Origin: Actinomycetota bacterium
GTDB taxonomy: Bacteria > Actinomycetota > Acidimicrobiia > IMCC26256
DNA: 5,251 nucleotides
NCBI GenBank assembly: GCA_009702955.1
Contig: WLHA01000119.1
Coordinates: 1-5,251, forward strand
Direction: 5' to 3'
Of the stretch, positions 1 through 5,210 are shown piece by piece. The position numbers and the translations under genes were made by a program. The stretch's first letter is position 1. Each line of letters begins with the position of its first letter. The notes beneath the pieces are model-generated. The model did no database searches. It worked only from the letters and a program-made list of their open reading frames with translations, and was not told where the DNA came from.

Positions 1-1
1 T

Positions 2-1066
2 GCCGTAGGCCAGGTTGAGCGAACCAACAGTTGGAAGGGCGAGGGAGCGAAGAGCATCTCCGAGTGGCTCGCCACTGAGACAGATTGTCCTCAGTACGAA
101 GCCCAATCGGTCGTGCTGCTCGCTAACCAGCTCCAGCACCTGCCGGTTACCCAGGCAGCATTGCTCAACGGGTCGCTCTCCAATGCCCAGGCTGTAGAGG
201 TAGCTCGCGGCGCGATTGTTGCACCTAATACTGAGACTCAACTTTTGAACCTCGCAAAACACGCGACTGTGCGCGATCTGCGTGATGCAACCTCGCGTGT
301 AGTTGCAGCAGCCACTGACGAGACAGAGCGCCACAGACAGGTTCACAAATCGCGTTATTTCAAGTCGTGGACTGATCTAGATGGCTCGTTCAATGTAAGA
401 GGGCGCATGACAGTTGCTAATGGTGCGCTTGTAATGGCGGCGCTAAAGCCGATACAGGACGAGATATTTAAGGCGGCTCGGAAGAGTGGTGCGCACGAAA
501 GGCCCGAGGCCTACGCAGCTGACGCGCTCATGGCCCTCTGCGAGAAGACGACGACCAAGCAGCCATGCGAGAGCGGCAAGAAAACGACTCGATCTAATGC
601 GGTCATGCATATTCGTGTCGACATGGATGCACTCAAGCGTGGACGTACCGAGAATGGCGAGATCTGTGAGATTGCTGGGGTCGGTCCGATCCCTGTTGCA
701 ACTGCTACTGAATACTTGGGTGAAGCGTTCTTAAAACTTCTGGTAGTCGATGGAACAGACATCAGAACAATTGCGCATATGGGGAGAGCAATACCTGCGA
801 AGCTGCTTACAGGGCTTGAAGAGCGCGACCGCGTCTGCCAGGTACCAACATGCGATATGACGATGGGTCTAGAGATAGATCACATCGTGCCCTTCGCTGA
901 GGGAGGTGCAGCATCACTTGAGAATCTTGTGAGGCTCTGTAAACGACATCACCTCCAGAAAACACATGATGGATATCAGCTCATTAAACGCCAGAGCAGA
1001 GCTCGTGGGAGAGATGACGACAGGGCCTCAACCTGGGAATGGCGTTCACCCCCGGATACTGGATGA
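2..1066 (+). CDS. DUF222 / 13E12-type HNH endonuclease-like protein, 5' end outside the window
   Basis: The frame is open from base 2. The 37 codons before the GTG at 113 read as ordinary DUF222 sequence (a WLA-type segment, then an LP..QAALLNGSLSNAQA segment), so the true start is upstream and 113 is an internal valine. The N-terminal part is the helical DUF222 region. The C-terminal part is an HNH domain: Cys codons at 836 and 851, the Asp-His pair of the beta-beta-alpha-metal fold (His at 881), the ENLVRLC segment with Asn near 923, and a CKRHH segment near 938-952. This family occurs in many copies in actinobacteria (13E12 repeat proteins of mycobacteria) and is often linked to mobile or repeated DNA. 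Its cellular role is poorly known; metal-dependent DNA cleavage is inferred from the HNH motif. The visible part is 354 residues, ends in an Arg/Asp-rich tail, and shows no frameshift. Confidence 0.9.
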   Translation, partial: AVGQVERTNSWKGEGAKSISEWLATETDCPQYEAQSVVLLANQLQHLPVTQAALLNGSLSNAQAVEVARGAIVAPNTETQLLNLAKHATVRDLRDATSRVVAAATDETERHRQVHKSRYFKSWTDLDGSFNVRGRMTVANGALVMAALKPIQDEIFKAARKSGAHERPEAYAADALMALCEKTTTKQPCESGKKTTRSNAVMHIRVDMDALKRGRTENGEICEIAGVGPIPVATATEYLGEAFLKLLVVDGTDIRTIAHMGRAIPAKLLTGLEERDRVCQVPTCDMTMGLEIDHIVPFAEGGAASLENLVRLCKRHHLQKTHDGYQLIKRQSRARGRDDDRASTWEWRSPPDTG

Positions 1067-1122
1067 ATCTGCGAAATGTCGAGCCTCGAGAATCTAGCGA
1101 CTTGACGTTGCACCAATATATG

Positions 1123-1156
1123 GCTCTGGGCATGGGCTGATCACTAGCCCCAGAGC
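1123..1156 (+). terminator. Hairpin terminator after the HNH gene
   Basis: GCTCTGGG (1123-1130) and CCCAGAGC (1149-1156) form a perfect 8-bp stem. The inner bases can extend it through GCT/AGC pairing around a short loop containing TGATCA. It lies 57 nt after the HNH stop codon and has no U-run, which is common for actinobacterial terminators. The rest of the spacer up to 1304 holds no gene I can support and no clear promoter. Confidence 0.6.
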
Positions 1157-1290
1157 GCCCCTCCCATCTCCACTATCGCGAGCTTCGGCACCCCCAGAGA
1201 GCATTAGAACCCGGCGTAATCAGCAATGCCGCGCTCCCGCGCTCGTTACCTGTCAGAATTTCAAGGTAAGTCATTATTCCTTAAGAAATT

Positions 1291-1296
1291 GGAGGG
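1291..1296 (+). promoter_or_regulatory. Ribosome binding site of the DUF5684-like gene
   Basis: GGAGGG sits 8 nt before the ATG at 1305. It is the best Shine-Dalgarno match in the window. It decides between this ATG and the overlapping 111-codon frame opening at 1226, which has no such site. Confidence 0.75.
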
Positions 1297-1304
1297 CAAG
1301 ACCA

Positions 1305-1688
1305 ATGGGACAAATCTTTGGAGCATCAGGAGGAGCTGGGGCAGGGGCAATCCTTACCCTCTTTTTCTTCGCAATGATCATCGTGATGATCGCAGCACAG
1401 TGGATGGTATTCACAAAGGCGGGTCAGCCTGGCTGGGCCTGCTTGATTCCTATCCTGAACTTTCTTGTAATTCTGAAACTTGTGAAACGCCCCATGTGGT
1501 GGATTCTTCTGCTGCTGATTCCACTAGTAAATGTTGTGACACTCGTTATTGTGCTCGTTGATCTTGCGAAAGCATTTGGGAAAGGCATTGGATTCGCTAT
1601 TGGCCTCATCATCCTTGGACCAATCTTCTACTTGATCCTCGGATTCGGTAGCGCCACCTACCAGCTCGAGCCAGAGCCCATCTTCTAG
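1305..1688 (+). CDS. DUF5684-like small multi-pass membrane protein
   Basis: The product is a 127-residue, very hydrophobic protein. Likely membrane segments are residues 13-35, 44-59, 64-86 and 94-114, with a short acidic tail (LEPEPIF). The segment F-x-K-A-G-Q-P-G-W-A-x-L-I-P-I-L-N (residues 36-52), followed by a P-x-W-W and an I-P-x-V-N, is the pattern I associate with DUF5684. That family is small membrane proteins of unknown function, sometimes annotated as signal peptidase I-like although no catalytic Ser/Lys pair is present. The ATG at 1305 has GGAGGG 8 nt upstream. The gene is probably monocistronic: a hairpin lies upstream and two hairpins follow within 70 nt. The family name comes from recalled motif similarity; the membrane topology is read from the sequence and the biochemical role is unknown. 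Confidence 0.85.
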   Translation: MGQIFGASGGAGAGAILTLFFFAMIIVMIAAQWMVFTKAGQPGWACLIPILNFLVILKLVKRPMWWILLLLIPLVNVVTLVIVLVDLAKAFGKGIGFAIGLIILGPIFYLILGFGSATYQLEPEPIF

Positions 1689-1696
1689 AAGCAACC

Positions 1697-1711
1697 GCTC
1701 GCAGAGCGAGC
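1697..1711 (+). terminator. Short perfect hairpin just after the membrane-protein gene
   Basis: GCTCGC (1697-1702), loop AGA, GCGAGC (1706-1711) form a perfect 6-bp stem with a 3-nt loop, 8 nt after the stop codon. It may act together with the larger hairpin 15 nt downstream as a tandem terminator, or protect the mRNA 3' end. Confidence 0.4.
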
Positions 1712-1726
1712 ACCGAACCTGTAACC

Positions 1727-1757
1727 AACGCCCGGCCGCGAATAGTGGCCGGGCGTT
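1727..1757 (+). terminator. Strong rho-independent-type hairpin
   Basis: AACGCCCGGCC (1727-1737) and GGCCGGGCGTT (1747-1757) are exact reverse complements around a 9-nt loop. This 11-bp GC-rich stem is the strongest hairpin in the window. No U-tract follows on the + strand. It ends the 1305-1688 transcription unit and separates it from the YHYH genes. Confidence 0.8.
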
Positions 1758-1793
1758 GTGCTGTGGACTCGGCATAAGGATCCGCAATGAATC

Positions 1794-1821
1794 TTGCGCC
1801 CCATTCTTAGTGAATTATTAG
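1794..1821 (+). promoter_or_regulatory. Possible promoter for the YHYH lipoprotein pair
   Basis: TTGCGC (1794-1799) and TATTAG (1816-1821) are separated by 16 bp. Each box matches 4 of 6 consensus positions. The site falls between the upstream terminator and the lipoprotein ATG, where a promoter is expected, and would give a leader of roughly 65 nt. The match is weak and the placement is inference. Confidence 0.3.
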
Positions 1822-1841
1822 GCGTTCTTTCACAAATGCAT

Positions 1842-1863
1842 CCGACGTCGGTGAGAGTCTCTC
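1842..1863. promoter_or_regulatory. Pair of adjacent palindromes in the leader of the first YHYH gene
   Basis: CCGACGTCGG (1842-1851) is a perfect 10-bp palindrome. GAGAG-T-CTCTC (1853-1863) is a second inverted repeat starting two bases later. The outer CCGA (1842) can also pair with TCGG (1862-1865), so the stretch has nested symmetry. It lies 31-53 nt before the ATG at 1895, a plausible position for an operator or an RNA hairpin. The function is not known. Confidence 0.35.
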
Positions 1864-1894
1864 GGCTGCCGCACTGACGAACGAATGGAATCCA

Positions 1895-2938
1895 ATGCCA
1901 GACATCACGCCAAATACCTTCCCCAAATCGCGCGTCATCGGAGCCACCATGCTCTCCCTAACAGTGCTTTTCGCTGGATGCTCGAGCAGTAACTCCTCGA
2001 GTGCGTCGACATCAACTAGCTCTAAACCTGCTCAACAATCACAGCACGTATTCGAGACTGCGCATTTCGCAGATGGAGCAATCGTCGATGGCACGAAGAA
2101 CGCAGCCTGCACTTTGAACGACGGAGCGAAGGCAACCTGCGCAACCTTCACTATCGCTGGTTACCCGACCGCCTACTCAACAGGCCCATTCTGCCCAACC
2201 ACGATTACCACTCCTGCTAGCGAAGCGGGGATCTGGTTCGACGGCAACGGAACGTACGACCTCACAGGTGAGTTCATCAAGAACCTAGCCACCTTCTACA
2301 ACGACAACGAGTGGCACATGTACGACTCAAAGGGCAACATCAACGTCACAGATACGCGTGAAGCCTTTCTTGGTGCAGCTAGACCTGATGTTGACCCGAA
2401 GTATCAAAACTTCTGCGTTGAGGGACGTCTCGCGTGGCTCACTAATGGCGAAGCAATTACCAAAACGGTCTCAATCCCAACCAAACCAGTGCTCACTTCC
2501 TCCTCCCCCTCTACCAACCCTGGAGACTGGGGCGTCACACTCGACGGAGTTGTGATTGCCGCATCTGCACCTGTGAGCGCAATCCTCGGCGCACATACCA
2601 TCGCATCGTTTGACAAGTGCGGTGGGCACTTCAACAACGCAGAGGGATATCACATGCATGCCAGCACAGGTTGCGGCACTCTTGATGACGACCACATCTC
2701 TGGTGAGACTGCAATGTTCGGCTACGCAATGGATGGATTCCCCATCCATCTTCCCCTCAAAGCAAGCAAACTAAAGGCAGCAAAACTCGATGAATGCGGC
2801 GGTCACTCGACGCCAGGGTTGGGATACCACTATCACGCTAATAGCCCATCGAAGAACTCAGTCCTGACCTGCCTCAAGGGTCAATTCGTCGCAGTTGCCG
2901 GTGACCGCGGTGGCCCTCCCGGTGGTCCGCCCAGATGA
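1895..2938 (+). CDS. YHYH-family lipoprotein with two CGGH-x6-YHxH sites
   Basis: The product is a 347-residue secreted lipoprotein. It has a basic n-region (KSR, residues 11-13), a hydrophobic stretch 14-27, and the lipobox F-A-G-C with Cys29 as the expected lipidated residue (Phe at -3 is less usual). A Ser/Thr/Gln-rich tether spans residues 30-50. The middle part has GPFCP (97-101), a GIWF...GEFIKNLATFY stretch (112-135) and an ARPDVDPKYQNFC stretch ending at Cys174. The C-terminal YHYH domain has WGVTLDGV (212-219), C242-GGH-x6-YHMH255-x4-C260, GYAMDGFPI (276-284), C301-GGH-x6-YHYH314-x11-C326, and a Gly/Pro-rich tail. The family (YHYH, Pfam PF14240 from memory) has no established function; metal binding by the His/Cys clusters is inference. 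The ATG gives an intact signal peptide but only a weak GGA lies upstream. The gene is probably co-transcribed with the paralogue 79 bp downstream. Confidence 0.88.
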   Translation: MPDITPNTFPKSRVIGATMLSLTVLFAGCSSSNSSSASTSTSSKPAQQSQHVFETAHFADGAIVDGTKNAACTLNDGAKATCATFTIAGYPTAYSTGPFCPTTITTPASEAGIWFDGNGTYDLTGEFIKNLATFYNDNEWHMYDSKGNINVTDTREAFLGAARPDVDPKYQNFCVEGRLAWLTNGEAITKTVSIPTKPVLTSSSPSTNPGDWGVTLDGVVIAASAPVSAILGAHTIASFDKCGGHFNNAEGYHMHASTGCGTLDDDHISGETAMFGYAMDGFPIHLPLKASKLKAAKLDECGGHSTPGLGYHYHANSPSKNSVLTCLKGQFVAVAGDRGGPPGGPPR

Positions 2939-2955
2939 ACACCGCATCAACCTCC

Positions 2956-2988
2956 TCCTAATCAACTCCTAATCAACTCCTAATCAAC
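2956..2988. repeat. Three perfect tandem copies of an 11-bp unit
   Basis: TCCTAATCAAC occurs three times with no spacer (2956-2966, 2967-2977, 2978-2988). A partial ATCAAC lies just before, at 2946-2951. The array fills much of the gap between the two YHYH genes. It could be a slippage-prone spacer, a set of regulator sites, or a leftover of strand slippage. Confidence 0.9.
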
Positions 2989-3000
2989 CAGCAAAATAGC

Positions 3001-3006
3001 GAAGGG
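3001..3006 (+). promoter_or_regulatory. Likely ribosome binding site of the second YHYH gene
   Basis: GAAGGG ends 11 nt before the ATG at 3018, a slightly long spacing. It would sit a little better with the in-frame GTG at 3024, which removes only two residues. Either start keeps the signal peptide. Confidence 0.45.
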
Positions 3007-3017
3007 TTAATACACCA

Positions 3018-3986
3018 ATGAATGTGAAGCGCATTCTCTCGTCCTCCATCGCACTAACAGTTCTCGCCATCTCCGTAGCGTCATGCTCAGGCTCAGATGT
3101 TTCTCAGGAATCCAGCACCTCTAAAGCGGACTCCACCACTACATCAACGGCCGCTTCCACTGCGATCACCAATAAATGGGTCGGACCCTCAATCGACATA
3201 ACGAAGTTGCCGATCGGCACATCAAAGGTTTTAACTACCAGTTCCGGGGTTGGCGTGTTATTCGCATGTGATGCCGGCAACTCTGGAGGCGGTGGAGCCC
3301 ACGCTGCTGGTCCATGGCTCAACGAGGCAAGCGGAACTTGGGACAAGTCGAAGAAAATCTCTGTCAAGGGAGATGTTGCATGGCCGCTGGCGACCTACAG
3401 CGAGTCCGTCAAAGGCGAGACGCGAGTTATAACTAGTAATGGGCTCCCGATTGACTCCATCACAGGGACATTCCCCATCGCAGCGGATGACCCTGCGTAT
3501 GCGTACGACCGCAACCCAAACAGAATCGCGTCGAGCGCGGTATCACTAACGCTCCCAGCCTCACCGACCAAAGCAGCGAGCCCAACTTGCCTCGGTAAAG
3601 GCGCGATCGGGGTCGCAAAGAACGGCGTCTCTTTCTACGCTTCGATCGACGAACGGAATCGCGATGCCGTCGCCTACGAGACACAAGACAAATGTGACGG
3701 CCACCCGCAGCAGGCAAGCCTCTATCACTACCACGACATTCCTTCATGCATTCTCAAAGCCTCGACCGGGCCATCCACAGTTGTTGGGTACGCTAATGAT
3801 GGGTTCCCGATTGTCGTCGAGAGGGACTCCTCTGGAGAACTCCCGACGAACAAGGACCTCGACGAGTGCCACGGCCGAACCTCGCCGGTACTGATCGATA
3901 ATGAGGTAGTCAACACCTACCACTACTCAGCAACTATTGAGTTTCCTTACTTCATCGGTTGCTTCACCGCTAAGCCCGTTTCATAG
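3018..3986 (+). CDS. YHYH-family lipoprotein, divergent paralogue with altered second site
   Basis: The product is a 322-residue lipoprotein. It has an N-terminal KR, a hydrophobic core 9-20, and a good lipobox V-A-S-C with Cys23. A Ser/Thr-rich tether runs to about residue 50. Next come Cys84, a GGGGAH...GPW segment (90-100), a TRVITSNGLPIDSITGTFP stretch (135-153) and Cys191. The C-terminal YHYH domain has IGVAKNGVSFY (197-207), C226-DGH-x6-YHYH239-x4-C244, GYANDGFPI (257-265), DLDECHGR (280-287), Y301-H-Y-S304, and FPYFIGCF (309-316). The first Cys/His cluster has exactly the spacing seen in the upstream protein. The last His of the second YHYH is replaced by Ser304 (codon TCA at 3927). 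It is expected at the outer face of the cytoplasmic membrane. The proteins differ strongly outside the motifs, which suggests an old duplication or independent recruitment. The function is unknown; metal binding is inferred. Confidence 0.88.
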   Translation: MNVKRILSSSIALTVLAISVASCSGSDVSQESSTSKADSTTTSTAASTAITNKWVGPSIDITKLPIGTSKVLTTSSGVGVLFACDAGNSGGGGAHAAGPWLNEASGTWDKSKKISVKGDVAWPLATYSESVKGETRVITSNGLPIDSITGTFPIAADDPAYAYDRNPNRIASSAVSLTLPASPTKAASPTCLGKGAIGVAKNGVSFYASIDERNRDAVAYETQDKCDGHPQQASLYHYHDIPSCILKASTGPSTVVGYANDGFPIVVERDSSGELPTNKDLDECHGRTSPVLIDNEVVNTYHYSATIEFPYFIGCFTAKPVS

Positions 3987-4021
3987 TCCAGCCCAGGAAC
4001 GTTGCCAGCGACTTCTCGCCT

Positions 4022-4088
4022 GAGCAGGTAGTCAGAGCAGGCAGGTCGAGCAGGCAATAGGTTGAGAAGGCAGTAAGCGGTGAAGTAG
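4022..4088. repeat. Imperfect phased GAGCAGG repeat array upstream of the dehalogenase
   Basis: GAGCAGG occurs at 4022, 4035 and 4048, an exact 13-bp period. A related GAGAAGG follows at 4064 and GTGAAGT at 4080, each 16 bp further on. The array occupies much of the 173-bp gap between the second YHYH gene and the dehalogenase. It could be a cluster of regulator sites or a decayed tandem repeat. No clear terminator for the lipoprotein pair is visible in this gap. Confidence 0.6.
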
Positions 4089-4146
4089 CTCCGGGCTGTG
4101 TCTGCCAACTCGAAGCCCAGCAATGGCGGCGATTGGTCCGCGCCAT

Positions 4147-4152
4147 TAGTCT
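4147..4152 (+). promoter_or_regulatory. Possible -10 element for leaderless transcription of the dehalogenase
   Basis: TAGTCT fits the TAnnnT pattern and ends 7 nt before the ATG at 4160, the arrangement typical of leaderless actinobacterial mRNAs. No Shine-Dalgarno sequence precedes this ATG, which agrees with leaderless expression. No good -35 box lies at the expected distance, so support is limited. Confidence 0.28.
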
Positions 4153-4159
4153 TGACACT

Positions 4160-5137
4160 ATGACTGCCAATACATCAAGCACCCCTGACCTGTCATCTGG
4201 CCTGCCACTTGTGGTCCGCTCTCCAGCGGAGCGATTCCTCAATCTCCCTGACTGGCCATATGAGCGACGCGAGGTACTCATACCGGCAGGCCCAACAATC
4301 CCGGGTGTCGAGACGCTCTCAGTTGCATACGTAGATGAAGGACCAAAAGACGCGATCCCTGTAGTGATGCTCCACGGCGAGCCAACTTGGGGTTACCTAT
4401 ACCGCCACATGATCAGGGAGCTTCTTGATCTTGGTTACAGAGTGCTCGTGCCGGACCAGATCGGATTCGGTCGCTCAGACCAACCTACCGACAAGGCTGC
4501 GTATACCTACCCCGCACATGTCTCCTGGATGAACGCGTGGTGGAGTGCAGTTGCGCCTAAGAATGCTGTCTTCTTTGGGCAGGACTGGGGTTCACTCGTT
4601 GGCCTTGCTGTCGCCTCAATGCACGCAGATGACGTTCGCGCAATCGTGATTGGCAACGGAATCCTGGGGCGCAAGTTCAAACCCCAAGAAGGCGGAGCAT
4701 TTGGAATGTGGCAAGAGTTTGCCGCAAGCATCGACTACCTCGAGTGCGGGCGCATGATTAGTGGAGACCTTGTTGGGGGTGTCAAGACCCCACTCACTGA
4801 GGCAGAGTCCGGCGCCTACGACGCACCATTCCCAGATGCAACGCATCAAGCGGGGTGTCTTAGTTTTCCATCCCTCATGCCGACCTCCCCAGATCAAGAG
4901 GGGGCAAAGATCATGCTCGCTGCATGGAGCGTCTATGACGTGTGGGAGAAACCCTTCGCAACCTGCTTTGGAGTGCCCGATCCAGTTACTGGCCACGGTC
5001 AGAAATACTTTGCTGAGACCGTGCCAGGCGCCAAGCGCAGCTCGCATACCAAGATCGAGGGCGTCGGCCACTACTGCCAAGAAGTAGGGCATTCGGCGCT
5101 AGTTGCTGCAATAAATGAAGCGGCGACACAGGCTTAG
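4160..5137 (+). CDS. Haloalkane dehalogenase, subfamily I, DmbB-like
   Basis: This alpha/beta hydrolase would cleave carbon-halogen bonds of haloalkanes hydrolytically, giving an alcohol, halide and a proton; it has no signal peptide. Numbered from the ATG at 4160 (325 residues), it has HGEPTW (72-77, oxyanion-hole region), a DQIGFGRSDQP stretch (99-109), the nucleophile Asp142 in GQDWG, the adjacent halide-binding Trp143, a cap-domain Trp184 as probable second halide ligand, the acid Asp274 in GVPDP, and the base His304 in GVGHYCQE. The acid after strand 7 and the Trp next to the nucleophile are subfamily I traits. From memory it resembles Rv2296 (DmbB), including YDAPFPD and the QAG...FP.L.PTSPD segment. 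The start is uncertain: TTG 4133, ATG 4160, or GTG 4211; the last gives 308 residues and begins where Rv2296 does. Members of this family can be annotated on motifs alone without proven activity, so the substrate is unknown. Confidence 0.88.
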   Translation: MTANTSSTPDLSSGLPLVVRSPAERFLNLPDWPYERREVLIPAGPTIPGVETLSVAYVDEGPKDAIPVVMLHGEPTWGYLYRHMIRELLDLGYRVLVPDQIGFGRSDQPTDKAAYTYPAHVSWMNAWWSAVAPKNAVFFGQDWGSLVGLAVASMHADDVRAIVIGNGILGRKFKPQEGGAFGMWQEFAASIDYLECGRMISGDLVGGVKTPLTEAESGAYDAPFPDATHQAGCLSFPSLMPTSPDQEGAKIMLAAWSVYDVWEKPFATCFGVPDPVTGHGQKYFAETVPGAKRSSHTKIEGVGHYCQEVGHSALVAAINEAATQA

Positions 5138-5165
5138 GCCTTAGACCCTCTAACCTGCACCTCTC

Positions 5166-5190
5166 AGGGGATGGCTGTTGCCCGACCCCT
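5166..5190 (+). terminator. Possible hairpin terminator after the dehalogenase
   Basis: AGGGG (5166-5170) pairs with CCCCT (5186-5190), and inside it GGC (5173-5175) pairs with GCC (5180-5182) around TGTT, leaving a small internal loop. It starts 29 nt after the stop codon. There is no U-run and the stem is interrupted, so support is moderate. Confidence 0.4.
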
Positions 5191-5210
5191 CGGATTCTCA
5201 ACTGGAGTAT

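Noticed and set aside
1102..1122. TTGACG with TATATG as a promoter after the HNH gene
   Set aside because: The spacing is only 9 bp, too short for a sigma-70-type promoter, and it precedes a terminator hairpin rather than a gene.
1067..1304. tRNA or other structured RNA in the spacer
   Set aside because: One terminator-like hairpin is present, but no cloverleaf, T-loop consensus or CCA end could be found by eye.
1226..1561. 111-codon + strand frame opening before the membrane protein
   Set aside because: It overlaps the DUF5684-like gene in another frame, has no ribosome binding site, and its product shows no family features or coherent hydrophobic pattern.
4152..4157. Perfect TTGACA as a -35 box
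   Set aside because: It lies 2 nt before the ATG at 4160 and no fair -10 box follows at 16-18 bp. A single hexamer match is expected by chance in a window of this size. Kept only as a comment on start choice.
3970..4281. 103-codon minus-strand frame covering the GAGCAGG array
   Set aside because: It overlaps the ends of two well-supported genes and its product is low-complexity sequence produced by the repeats.
4616..5092. 158-codon open frame on the minus strand
   Set aside because: It is antisense to the catalytic core of the dehalogenase, whose motifs are all intact on the + strand. The translated product has no recognisable motif.
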